A program made the translations under genes and the position numbers. A stretch of 64,000 nucleotides of DNA from Vibrio mexicanus. Lineage in GTDB: Bacteria > Pseudomonadota > Gammaproteobacteria > Enterobacterales > Vibrionaceae. Of this stretch, positions 9,065 through 18,342 are shown one piece after another (within the stretch, counting starts at the first letter, position 1; every line of letters starts with the position of its first letter). The notes beneath the pieces are model-generated. The model was not told the DNA's origin. It saw only the letters and a program-made list of their open reading frames with translations, and did not search any database. The stretch spans positions 17,152 to 81,151 of the forward strand of contig NZ_JYJP01000095.1 of the NCBI RefSeq assembly GCF_001012815.1. Direction: 5' to 3'.

Positions 9065-10309
9065 ATGAAATTCAAGACTTTAGCGCTAACAAGTGCTGTT
9101 GCTTTAGGACTTGCTGCAACAGCGACGGCTGCCGATAAACAGATTCGTTTTGATGGATTTCCAGACTTTGATAGCAGCCTGAAAGTGCTACTTCCAGACT
9201 TCGAAAAAGAGTCAGGCATCAAAGTGGATTACCTGATGAACAACCATGGTGACCACCACACGAAGCTGACAACTAACCTTGCGACAGGCTCTGGTGCAGG
9301 CGACGTTATTGTTGTTGATGTTGAGAAAATTGGTCCTTTCGTAGCATCAGGCGGTCTCGTTAACCTGTCTGAGCAATACGGTGCAGACAAATACCAAGAG
9401 CGCTTTGCGCCTTACGCTTGGGCACAAGGTAAAGGTTCAGATGGCGACGTTTACGGTATTCCAGTAGACCTTGGACCTGGTGTGATGTACTACCGTACAG
9501 ACATTTTTGAAAAAGCAGGCATCGATGTTGAAGAAGCAATCAAAGATTGGGATTCATACATTGCGGCGGGTGAGAAACTAAAAGAGCAAAACGTTCAACT
9601 GATTGCTTCGGCAGCTGACGTAGCACAAGCGATCATCTTCACAACAGTACCAGAAGGTGAAGGTCTGTACTTCGATATGGACGGTAAGCCGGTAGTGACT
9701 TCTGAGCGTTTTGTACATGCCTTTACGGTTGCAAAAGAGATCCGCGACAAAGGCCTAGACGGACGCATTCTAGCTTGGTCTAACGAATGGTATGAAGGTT
9801 TCCGTAACGGTACATTCGCAACTCAACTTTCGGGTGCATGGCTACTGGGTCACCTAAACAACTGGATTGCGCCAGACACTGCAGGTATGTGGGGCGTTGA
9901 GAACCTACCAGATGGCATCTACGGCAGCTGGGGTGGTTCATTCCTATCTATTCCAACTCAATCATCAAACCAAGATGAAGCTTGGCAGCTGATTGAATAC
10001 ATGACAACGGATCGCGATGTTCAGCTAAAACACTTCGAAACGATCGCAGCATTCCCAGCAAACACAACGACTTACGACGACGACTTGTTCCAAGAAGAAG
10101 TGGCGTTCCTAGGTGGTCAGAAAGCGCGCTTGGTATTTGCTGAAGTAGCGCAAAACATCAAGCCAGTTCAGCCAGCGAAGGGCGACCACGTTGCACGTTC
10201 AATCATCCTAGAAAACGCACTAATGGAAGTGCTAGATGAAGGAAAAGACATCGAAACAGCACTGAAAGAGGCAGAACGTCTCATTCAGCGTCGCACACGT
10301 AACATGTAA
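9065..10309 (+). CDS. ABC transporter sugar-binding protein (CUT1 family)
   Basis: 414 residues. An N-terminal Sec signal peptide (MKFKTLALTSAVALGLAATATA, cleavage near residue 22) leads into a family-1 extracellular solute-binding fold (GIKVDYLMNN... GAGDVIVVDVEKIG... VPVDLGPGVMYYRTDIFEKAGI). It should capture an oligosaccharide in the periplasm and deliver it to the two permeases encoded next. The enzymes in the same operon (GH1 and GH94) suggest a short beta-glucoside such as cellobiose or another beta-linked gluco-oligosaccharide. A hairpin just after the stop fits the usual excess of binding protein over permease. Confidence 0.9.
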   Translation: MKFKTLALTSAVALGLAATATAADKQIRFDGFPDFDSSLKVLLPDFEKESGIKVDYLMNNHGDHHTKLTTNLATGSGAGDVIVVDVEKIGPFVASGGLVNLSEQYGADKYQERFAPYAWAQGKGSDGDVYGIPVDLGPGVMYYRTDIFEKAGIDVEEAIKDWDSYIAAGEKLKEQNVQLIASAADVAQAIIFTTVPEGEGLYFDMDGKPVVTSERFVHAFTVAKEIRDKGLDGRILAWSNEWYEGFRNGTFATQLSGAWLLGHLNNWIAPDTAGMWGVENLPDGIYGSWGGSFLSIPTQSSNQDEAWQLIEYMTTDRDVQLKHFETIAAFPANTTTYDDDLFQEEVAFLGGQKARLVFAEVAQNIKPVQPAKGDHVARSIILENALMEVLDEGKDIETALKEAERLIQRRTRNM

Positions 10310-10325
10310 TTTTATTGGTAAGTTT

Positions 10326-10346
10326 GGAGGCGTGCAAACGCCTCCT
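10326..10346 (+). terminator. Intercistronic hairpin after the binding-protein gene
   Basis: GGAGGCG (10326-10332) and CGCCTCC (10339-10345) form a seven-pair stem with a six-base loop and only TTTG after it. It is better read as an mRNA-stabilising or partial-termination element within the operon than as a full terminator. Confidence 0.6.
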
Positions 10347-10364
10347 TTGTAAGAGGTCGTTCAC

Positions 10365-11354
10365 ATGAATCACGCAGCGAGCAATGTCATGGAAACTAAT
10401 GAGCGTAAAAGCCTTTTTTCTCGTCTGAGTTTGAAAGCGCTTACACCGTATGGGTTCCTTCTGCCGTTTCTGGTCATCTTCTCGGTATTTGGGATTTTCC
10501 CATTACTGTTCTCTGTTTATCTATCGTTTCAGATGTGGAACCCGGTTGAGGGTATGGATGCGATGGAGTTTGTTGGGTTTGAAAACTACCACATCGCACT
10601 GACAGACCCGTGGCTATGGCGTTCACTCAAGAATACGGTATGGCTAGCCATCACATCAGGTGTTGCGCAGCACTTAGTCGCGATTCCAGTGGCTTACATG
10701 TTGGTTTCAATGGGCGATCGCCTTCGTCATTGGCTAACATCGGCGTATTTCCTTCCGTTCATCACTTCAACGGTCGCAGCGTCGCTTATCTTCTTCAATA
10801 TGTATTCGCCAAATTCGGGCATCATCAACCAAACCTTGATTGCTCTGGCTGACAGCACCTTCCTAGGTTGGGCTTTTGGTTGGGTACATGAATTCCAGCC
10901 AATTCGTTGGCTAGACGATGCCACCATGATCAAACCGTCAATCGCGATTGTGATCTTCTGGAAGTACACAGGTTTTAACATCGTACTATACACAACGGGC
11001 TTGATGACGATTCCAAAAGACATCTTAGAAGCGGCTCGTATGGATGGCGCTAACGCGTTCCACCGTTTCTGGCACATTTCATTACCAATGATTCGTCCAT
11101 TTATCTTCTTCGCCATCACCATGACCATCATTGGCAACTTACAGCTATTCGAAGAACCGTTCGTTCTAACTCGTGGTAGCGGTGGTACAGGTCAGTCTGG
11201 TCTAACAATCTCAATGTACCTATACAAAGTGGGTTGGGAATGGCTAGAGATGGGTACGGCATCGGCAATTTCTTGGTTACTGTTTGCGCTTATCGCAACG
11301 TGTACCGCAGTTCAGTTCTTGTTCTTTGGCAAGAAAGGCTTAGGGGAGCAATAG
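10365..11354 (+). CDS. ABC sugar permease, MalF/LacF type
   Basis: 329 residues with about six membrane segments (first TM near residues 30-52, LPFLVIFSVFGIFPLLFSVYL). The EAA loop contacting the ATPase is present (EAARMDGANAFHRFWHISLP, about residue 223). It forms the CUT1 importer with the next permease and the ATPase. ATG 10365 follows GAGG at a good distance, and the gene ends two bases before the second permease start. Confidence 0.92.
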   Translation: MNHAASNVMETNERKSLFSRLSLKALTPYGFLLPFLVIFSVFGIFPLLFSVYLSFQMWNPVEGMDAMEFVGFENYHIALTDPWLWRSLKNTVWLAITSGVAQHLVAIPVAYMLVSMGDRLRHWLTSAYFLPFITSTVAASLIFFNMYSPNSGIINQTLIALADSTFLGWAFGWVHEFQPIRWLDDATMIKPSIAIVIFWKYTGFNIVLYTTGLMTIPKDILEAARMDGANAFHRFWHISLPMIRPFIFFAITMTIIGNLQLFEEPFVLTRGSGGTGQSGLTISMYLYKVGWEWLEMGTASAISWLLFALIATCTAVQFLFFGKKGLGEQ

Positions 11355-11356
11355 GA

Positions 11357-12249
11357 ATGACGACTTCAACTAAGACAAATTCATCGCCACTGGCTGCTCT
11401 GATGCCAAGCGATCGCACCATTTACATTCTGACTAAGATTGCGATGGTGTTTCTGGCAACAATTCTGATTATTTCAGCGATTGTGACGGTATTTCCATTT
11501 GTTTGGTCGGCACTGCTTTCAACGCGCGACCGCTCGGAAATCTTTGGTACAGGCATTAGCCTAGCAATTGGCGATAGCTAGCGTACAACTACGCTCAACT
11601 GCTTGAAATCATGCCTTTCTGGAGAGCAATGTTTAACTCTATTTACGTTGCATTCCTAGGCACAACTATCTCGCTGCTGTTTTGTAGCATGGGTGGTTAC
11701 GCGTTCGCGGTTTACAAGTTTAAAGGTAAGAACATTCTGTTCGGTATGTTGGTTGGCTCTATGGCGATTCCGCCTGTGCTTAGCCTTATCCCATACTTCA
11801 TGATTGTGAAATTCCTAGGGCTACTGGATAACCATATTGCGGTTTGGCTTCCATTCACGGCAACGCCATTTGGTATCTTCCTAATGCGTCAACATGTGAT
11901 TGCTTCGATTCCAAAAGAGCTACTGGAAGCGGCCAAACTTGATGGTGCAGGCGAGTTCAGAACGTACTGGAGCGTGGTCCTACCGCTGATGAAGCCGGCT
12001 TTGGCAACACTTGCCATCGTACAGTTTGTCTTCTTCTGGAACATGTTCATGCAACCGCTGGTGGTACTGAACTCACCAGATAACTATGTGATTACACAGG
12101 CACTACGAAGCGTACAAGGTATTCCAAACACGCCTTGGGGCGCAGTAATGCTCGGTACCACTATCTCAATCTTGCCGCTTGTGATTACGTATCTGTTCGC
12201 CTCTAAACAGATGATCAGTGGCTTAACCTCTGGCGCAGTGAAAGGTTAG
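11357..12249 (+). CDS. ABC sugar permease, MalG/LacG type (frameshifted)
   Basis: About 297 residues with six membrane segments. The EAA loop reads LEAAKLDGAGEFRTYWSVVLP. ATG 11357 is preceded by GGGAG. The frame breaks near 11578: GATAGCTAGC lacks one C, and restoring it gives GDSLAYNYAQLLEIMPFWRAMFNS, the expected start of the periplasmic segment. The downstream part alone (from 11611) would lack TM1 and could not work, which supports a sequence error. It partners the preceding permease. Confidence 0.88.
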
Positions 12250-12257
12250 GGTTTGAT

Positions 12258-13607
12258 ATGAACAAGTTTGAGCTTCCAAATCATTCTCTAATGAAACAGC
12301 CTGAGTTCGTATTTGGTGTGGCGACGTCGTCATACCAAATCGAAGGGGGCGTTGAAGAAGGCGGTCGAACGCCTTCTATCTGGGATACGTTTTGCAAAGT
12401 CCCGGGTAAGGTAGATAAAGGCGATCACGGTGATGTTGCCTGCGACCACTACCACCTTTGGCAGCAAGACATTGAGATGATCCAAGGGTTGGGTGTCGAT
12501 GCATACCGTTTGTCGATTGCATGGCCACGTATTGTTCCCCAACAGGGGCTAGTCAACCCTGAGGGCCTTGCTTTCTATGAACGGATCATCGACGAGTGTC
12601 ATGCTCGAGGTCTGAAGGTATACGTTACGCTTTATCACTGGGATCTTCCTCAATACCTTGAAGACAAAGGTGGTTGGTTAAACCGCGAAACGGCGTACAA
12701 GTTTGCCGACTATGCAAAGGTCGTGAGTGAACACTTTGGTAATAAAATTGATGTGTACACCACGTTAAATGAGCCTTTTGTGTCGGCATTCTTGGGCTAC
12801 CGCTGGGGCCATCATGCCCCTGGTATTGTGGGTGAAAGAGAGGGCTTTCTCGCCTCACACCATCTGATGTTGGCTCATGGCCTAGCTATGCCAGTTCTGC
12901 GTGAGAATGCACCGCTGGCGCAGCATGGGATAGTGTTTAATGCTTCGCCTGCCTATCCGCAGGCTGATAAAGACCAGTTGGCAGCTGATTATGCCGCGGC
13001 CGAGAATCACCACTGGTTCATCGATCCTGTGTTGAAAGGCGAGTACCCACAAATAGTGCTAGATCGAATTTTAGATAAAGCGCCGATGGTACTTGAAGGC
13101 GACATGGACATTATCAGTGAGGCTGTTGATTACATCGGTATTAATTACTACTCACGTGATGTAGTGCGCTTTGATGAAAATGGCGACATCGAAAAAGTGC
13201 AAATCGAAGGTGCGGAGCACACTCACATTGGTTGGGAAATCTACCCACAAGGGTTAACTGACCTGTTAGTTAGCCTGAAAGATCGCCACGACAACTTGCC
13301 TCCTATCTACATTACAGAAAATGGTGCGGCTGGTGATGACCAGTGCAGCGGTGGAGTCGTGAACGACGAGCAACGAGTGCGTTACTTTCAAACACACCTA
13401 GAAGCACTCGACAACGCAATGAACGCGGGCGTAGCCGTTAAAGGTTACTTCGCATGGAGTTTGATGGACAACTTTGAATGGGCATTTGGCTACGAGCAGC
13501 GCTTTGGCATTGTCCATGTCGATTATCAAACTCAACAAAGAACCCTAAAACAGAGCGCCATTGCTTACCGCAACATGTTGATTGAGCGCGCTGAGGAGAA
13601 CAAATAA
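12258..13607 (+). CDS. GH1 family beta-glucosidase (6-phospho or free)
   Basis: 449 residues with a complete GH1 (beta/alpha)8 barrel. The N-terminal signature FVFGVATSSYQIEGGVEEGG is present. The acid/base Glu is in TLNEPF (about residue 171) and the nucleophile Glu in IYITENGA (about residue 352). No signal peptide is present, so it is cytoplasmic. It should hydrolyse beta-linked glucosyl oligosaccharides imported by the co-encoded ABC system. An ABC importer delivers unphosphorylated sugar, so a beta-glucosidase is more likely than a 6-phospho-beta-glucosidase. The stop overlaps the ATPase start by one base (TAATG). Confidence 0.93.
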   Translation: MNKFELPNHSLMKQPEFVFGVATSSYQIEGGVEEGGRTPSIWDTFCKVPGKVDKGDHGDVACDHYHLWQQDIEMIQGLGVDAYRLSIAWPRIVPQQGLVNPEGLAFYERIIDECHARGLKVYVTLYHWDLPQYLEDKGGWLNRETAYKFADYAKVVSEHFGNKIDVYTTLNEPFVSAFLGYRWGHHAPGIVGEREGFLASHHLMLAHGLAMPVLRENAPLAQHGIVFNASPAYPQADKDQLAADYAAAENHHWFIDPVLKGEYPQIVLDRILDKAPMVLEGDMDIISEAVDYIGINYYSRDVVRFDENGDIEKVQIEGAEHTHIGWEIYPQGLTDLLVSLKDRHDNLPPIYITENGAAGDDQCSGGVVNDEQRVRYFQTHLEALDNAMNAGVAVKGYFAWSLMDNFEWAFGYEQRFGIVHVDYQTQQRTLKQSAIAYRNMLIERAEENK

Positions 13608-14698
13608 TGGCTAAAGTAGAATTTAAAAACATCAAAAAATCATTTGGCGACGTTGACGTTGTTAAACACTTTGACTTCACGGTAGAAGACGGCGAGTTTG
13701 TCGTATTCCTTGGTCCATCTGGCTGTGGTAAATCGACCACGCTGCGCATGCTAGCAGGTTTAGAAACCATCTCTTCGGGCGACATCTACGTGGGTGATAA
13801 ACTCATGAACAAGATTGATGCGAAAGATCGTGACTTAGCAATGGTATTCCAAAGCTACGCTCTTTACCCACATATGACGGTTTACGAAAACATCGCATTC
13901 GCGCTAAAGCTAAAAGGCATGCCGAAAGATGAAATTGATGTTGAAGTGCGTAAAGCGGCAAAAATGCTTGAGCTAGAACCACTATTAAGTCGTAAGCCAA
14001 AAGAGCTTTCTGGTGGTCAGCGTCAGCGTGTTGCCATGGGCCGCGCGATGGTTCGTACACCTAAGGTATTCCTGTTTGATGAGCCGCTATCGAACCTTGA
14101 TGCTAAGCTTCGTGGTGTGATGCGTGAAGAGATCAAGCAGCTTCACCGTGAGCTTAAAACAACCACAATCTACGTGACGCACGACCAAATCGAAGCGATG
14201 ACACTGGCTGACCGCATAGTAATTCTAAAAGATGGTTATGTAGCGCAAGTCGGTACGCCGACAGAAGTGTTCCAACGCCCTGCGAACAAGTTCGTGGCCC
14301 AGTTCATTGGTAACCCATCAATGAACATGCTGGATGCAAAACTGATCGACAAAGACGGCGAGTTCTTTGTTGAGCTAGGTGATGTTCTTATCCCACTGCC
14401 AGAACGTTTTAAAGCCTTAGCTTCGAAAAACCTAGCGCTACACTTTGGTGTTCGCCCAACCGATGTTCATCTACGTGCAGAGCAAGTGGATCATGACCGC
14501 GTGTTGCCATTCAAGGTGAAAATCAAAGACAAAGAGCTACTCGGTGCGAGCATCCTACTAAAAACAGAGATTGCCGGTCAGCCACTAATGGTTGAAACCC
14601 AAGCAGCAGAGTTGGATGTGGATGAAGTGACCTTGTACCTCGACCTTGATTCTATTCACTTGTTCGATGCATTGAGTGAGAACTCTTTGGCGAGCTAA
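13607..14698 (+). CDS. ABC transporter ATPase, MalK/UgpC/MsmK type
   Basis: 363 residues. Walker A is GPSGCGKST (about 37-45), the signature is LSGGQRQRVAMGRA (about 134), Walker B is VFLFDEPLSNLDA and the switch His is in VTHDQIEAM. A C-terminal TOBE/regulatory domain (about 240-360) includes the typical FGVRPTDVHL. It energises the CUT1 permease pair. It is translationally coupled to the GH1 gene. Confidence 0.94.
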   Translation: MAKVEFKNIKKSFGDVDVVKHFDFTVEDGEFVVFLGPSGCGKSTTLRMLAGLETISSGDIYVGDKLMNKIDAKDRDLAMVFQSYALYPHMTVYENIAFALKLKGMPKDEIDVEVRKAAKMLELEPLLSRKPKELSGGQRQRVAMGRAMVRTPKVFLFDEPLSNLDAKLRGVMREEIKQLHRELKTTTIYVTHDQIEAMTLADRIVILKDGYVAQVGTPTEVFQRPANKFVAQFIGNPSMNMLDAKLIDKDGEFFVELGDVLIPLPERFKALASKNLALHFGVRPTDVHLRAEQVDHDRVLPFKVKIKDKELLGASILLKTEIAGQPLMVETQAAELDVDEVTLYLDLDSIHLFDALSENSLAS

Positions 14699-14800
14699 GT
14701 AACTCAGTTCCCTTTTTTTAACGCTTGTTTATTTTGATTCAGCTTCTCCCTCCTTTTCTGGCTAGGAAAAGGAAAAAGGGAGAGGCTAGGGATAGTGACG

Positions 14801-17211
14801 ATGAAATTCGGATATTTTGACGATAAAAACAAAGAATACGTAGCAACAACGCCATGCACACCAATCAAATGGTGTAACTATGTGGGTACCTTGGAGTTTG
14901 GCGGTTTGGTCGATAGTAATGGTGGGGTGCTGCTATGTAAGGGCGACCCTGCGCTTAACCGCATCACTAAATACATTGCTCAGTTGCCAAATTCAGACTT
15001 TAAAGGCTCGACTTTATACCTAAAAGTGACCGACGAATCGGGTCAATTTGAGGTTTTTTCACCTTTCTACACGCCAACTCTAAAGCCATTAGACAAGTTC
15101 GAAAACCATACTGGTTTGTCTTACACCACTATCTTGGCAGAAGCTTTTGGTGTGCGCTGTGAAACCACCTTCTTTGTGCCTAAGTCTGATCAAGTTCTTC
15201 TACAAGATATCAAAATCACGAACATTTCAGACAAACGTCTGCACGTTGATGTAGTACCGGTATATGAGTTCACTCACTTCGATGCGCTAAAACAGCTGCT
15301 AAATGCGGACTGGGTGCCACAAACGATGACGTTGAAGGCGCATCAGAATGAAACAGGCCACACGGTACTTGAACAGTACGCGTTCATGAAGCGTGACTAC
15401 GCCGTGAACCTAATGACCGCGGACCGCTCAGCCACATCATTTGATGGCGACCGTCAGAAGTTCCTAGGCAACATGGGGTATGGCAGCTGGGCTGCACCGC
15501 AAGCGATTGAAGCTAAAGAACTGGGTAACAATGAGTGTTTGCGTGGCGACAACATCGGCGCATTGAACTTGCGTCTGGGTTGGCTAGAGCCAGAGCAAAC
15601 CGAGCGCACAGTTGTGCAGCTGACTCAGATGGAAAGCCTTGAGGCGGCAGAGCCAATCATGGCGAAGTACCGTGATTTGGCGAATGTGGATGCTGCCTTC
15701 CAAGAACTCGGTGAGCACTGGGATGACTACTTAGCAACGGTTCAAGTTGAAACGCCTGACGCTGCTATGAACTCAATGCTCAACATTCATAACCCACGTC
15801 AGTGTCATACGACTAAGAACTGGTCGCGTTACTTATCACTTTACCAATTAGGCTACGGGGCTCGCGGCATCGGTTTCCGTGATTCATCGCAAGATACGTT
15901 GGGTGTGATTACTCATATGCCAGAAGAAGCGCGTGAGTTCATTGAGCGCTTACTGTCGGTGCAAAATACTGATGGCTCGGCAATGCACCAGTTCTTCCCA
16001 TCTACGATGGAAGCTAATGCAGGTGACTCGCGCGAAGAGGAAGATCGCCCGGATTACTATGCGACGATCACCTGTGGATCATCTACGCGGTGACTCAATA
16101 TGTGAAAGAGTCAGGTAATGCTGACTTCCTAAACAAAGAGATTCCTTTCTATCAAAAAGATAAGCAAGGTAACCCAGTTGAAACGGGGACAGTTTGGGAT
16201 CACCTATGCCGCTCAATCAACTTTACCTACACCAATAAAGGCCAACACGGTTTACCTCTTTTAGGCTTTGCTGACTGGAATGACACAGTGAATCTACCCA
16301 CGGGCGCTGAGTCTATGATGGTAGCGAACATGTACGGTAAAGCACTGCTAGATATGCTTGATCTGTGTGAGTTGCGCGGTGAGTCAGTACTTGCTCAGCA
16401 GTTCAAAGATCAGTATCAAGAGATGCAAAGCACGGTGAACGAGTGTGGTTGGGATGGTGAATGGTTCATTCGCTATTTTGATGAGAAAGGCCAACCAGTT
16501 GGCTCGCATATCAATGAGCAAGGTCAGATCTACACTAACGGTCAGAGCTGGCCTGTGATCTCTGGTTTTGCAACCGAGGAGCGTGCAACACAAGCGTTAG
16601 ATTCGGTTTACACTAAGCTAAACACCGCAAACGGTATCAAGCTGTCCACACCAGGCTACAACGGTTTCGATCCTAACTTAGGCGGCGTATCAACCTACCC
16701 ACCGGGTGCAAAAGAGAACGGCGGGATCTTCCTGCACTCAAACCCATGGGTAATGATTGCAGAAGCCAAAATGGGCAATGGTGAACGCGCTTACGAATAC
16801 TACAAGCAGATCAACCCGGCATCGAAGAATGACGATATTGATACGTTTGAATCAGAACCTTACTGCTACCCACAAAACATTTTGGGTGACGAGCACGAGC
16901 AGTTCGGGTTAGGACGCAATGCATGGCTGTCGGGCACATCTTCATGGACGTATGTCGCAGGTACCCAGTGGATTTTGGGTGTACGCCCTGAAATCGATGG
17001 CCTAGTGGTAGACCCATGTATTCCGGCTGATTGGCCTGAGTTTAAAGTGCGTCGCCAGTTCCGTGGTGCGACTTACCACATTAGCGTGAGCAACCCGAAC
17101 GGCGTTTGCAAAGGCGTGGTAGAGATGCGTGTAGATGGTGAAGTGATTGAGGGCAATAAAGCGCCAGTCTTCACCTCAGGTGAGCACACTGTAGAAGTGA
17201 CTTTAGGCTAA
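14801..17211 (+). CDS. GH94 disaccharide phosphorylase, cellobiose-phosphorylase-like (frameshifted)
   Basis: About 803 residues, the normal GH94 length. It begins MKFGYFDDKNKEYVATTP, very close to cellobiose phosphorylase starts, and contains the catalytic acid in GFADWNDTVNLP plus the C-terminal GATYHISVSNPNG. GH94 enzymes attack a beta-glucosidic bond with phosphate, giving glucose-1-phosphate and a shortened sugar in the cytoplasm. The frame breaks at 16061: one G is missing (DYYGDDHLWIIYAVTQY expected). ATG 14801 is preferred over GTG 14795 because AGGGAT lies upstream of it. A cellobiose specificity is likely but laminaribiose or another linkage is possible. It is the last gene before a strong terminator. 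Confidence 0.88.
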
Positions 17212-17218
17212 AAAGAGC

Positions 17219-17249
17219 GGGAGAGCGTGAACAGCGCTCTCCCTTTTTT
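17219..17249 (+). terminator. Rho-independent terminator of the ABC-GH1-GH94 operon
   Basis: GGGAGAGCG (17219-17227) pairs perfectly with CGCTCTCCC (17235-17243) around a seven-base loop, followed by six T. It starts eight bases after the GH94 stop. Confidence 0.92.
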
Positions 17250-17278
17250 AACGACAAATTTTGTAAACGACAAAGATA

Positions 17279-17315
17279 TACCCAAGTAACCTCAAGATGT
17301 GTGGTTACTTGGGAA
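17279..17315. repeat. Interspersed-repeat end in a short hairpin
   Basis: TATACCCAAGTAACCTCAAG followed by ATG matches the terminal sequence of the larger element at 46168-46434. Here it folds on itself: CCCAAGTAACC (17281-17291) pairs with GGTTACTTGGG (17303-17313). It is probably a minimal derivative of the same repeat family, lying between two convergent units where it could also act as a terminator. Confidence 0.75.
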
Positions 17316-17344
17316 TAAGAAGCTCGAAAGAGCAAAAACGGACA

Positions 17345-18289
17345 TTAACCTTGGTAACGAGCCAATACTTGCCACTGGAAGCGGCGAGTTTCGTTTGGTT
17401 GAAGAACAATGAGCCCTAGTTGGTTGTTAAACGCATCCGCAGGACAGGTCATAGGTTCAATTGCAATGCTGGCTTCGTTGTCTGGCGTGTAGAGCTGAAC
17501 AAACGGATAACAAGCATCTTGCTGGTAAGACAGTGAAGCGAGGTTATCTTGGCGAGTGAGTTCAATGCGGGTAGCTTGTTCACCATCGAAGTAATAACAG
17601 TGGTTGAGCTTGCGGCCTTGCAGAGATGCTGAAGATTCAAACTCGCTGAATGGCGTGAGTTGGCTAGTAGGCAAATCGTTGTCATGAATGACTTCTTGGC
17701 CGCTTGGCATGGTGATAGCGCAGGCATCAAGTGTCGTTCCGAGAGTGAAATAAGGGTGCCATGCATCTCCCATAGGGAAAGCGCAGTCACCTGTATTCGT
17801 GACTTGAGTGGAACACGTAAGAAGGCCTTCGTTATCGATTGTGTATGTCACTTCAAGGCGAAAGGCGAAAGGAAAGCCTTGATGTAATGAAGGGGTCTCA
17901 AAGGCGAGTGTGATTTTGGCATGATCTTCATCGGCATGGTTATCCATCAGGTCAAAGACTTGGTTGTAGAGCAAACCATGGACCGCATGATCAGACCAAG
18001 GAAAGTTAGCCGGAAGCGAGAACTGTTTGCCATTGAATGAGTACTGACCAAGGTTGAGACGATTAGGAAAAGGAAAGAGTTTAGCGCTGCGAGAGAAGAA
18101 AGGATGATGGTTGGTTAGTTCGTCAGCATCTTGATAGCCTGTAATAAATGAAAAAGGGCTATGCTTGATCTTATATTCATTAATAATTCCACCAAATTCA
18201 GGAATTAATTGCAGTGATATGCCACTTTTATGATTGTTTATTGAAATTAAATCTAAATGGCCGAATTTATCTTTGTCGATTTTAAACAT
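17345..18289 (-). CDS. Aldose 1-epimerase-like protein
   Basis: About 314 residues of the galactose-mutarotase-like fold: FGGIINEYKI near the start, then NRLNLGQYSFNGKQF, WSDHAVHGLLYNQ (conserved His), WHPYFTLG and IAIEPMTCPADAFN near the end. These positions match the substrate-contact and catalytic segments of aldose 1-epimerases. I chose ATG 18289 because GGAG lies eight bases upstream; an earlier in-frame start would run into the divergent promoter. A mutarotase would interconvert anomers of the sugars released by the neighbouring phosphorylases and glucosidases. It points away from the GH116 gene. The first 120 codons are more AT-rich than the rest. Confidence 0.85.
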   Translation of the reverse strand: MFKIDKDKFGHLDLISINNHKSGISLQLIPEFGGIINEYKIKHSPFSFITGYQDADELTNHHPFFSRSAKLFPFPNRLNLGQYSFNGKQFSLPANFPWSDHAVHGLLYNQVFDLMDNHADEDHAKITLAFETPSLHQGFPFAFRLEVTYTIDNEGLLTCSTQVTNTGDCAFPMGDAWHPYFTLGTTLDACAITMPSGQEVIHDNDLPTSQLTPFSEFESSASLQGRKLNHCYYFDGEQATRIELTRQDNLASLSYQQDACYPFVQLYTPDNEASIAIEPMTCPADAFNNQLGLIVLQPNETRRFQWQVLARYQG

Positions 18290-18342
18290 GTTATTATCTC
18301 CGTTTGATGTTGATAGTAACAAGGAATATAAATAATTCAATA

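Noticed and set aside
14698..14800. Terminator between the ABC ATPase and GH94 genes
   Set aside because: The pyrimidine/purine arms (about 14740-14785) pair only imperfectly and no T tract follows; the GH94 gene is more likely in the same operon.
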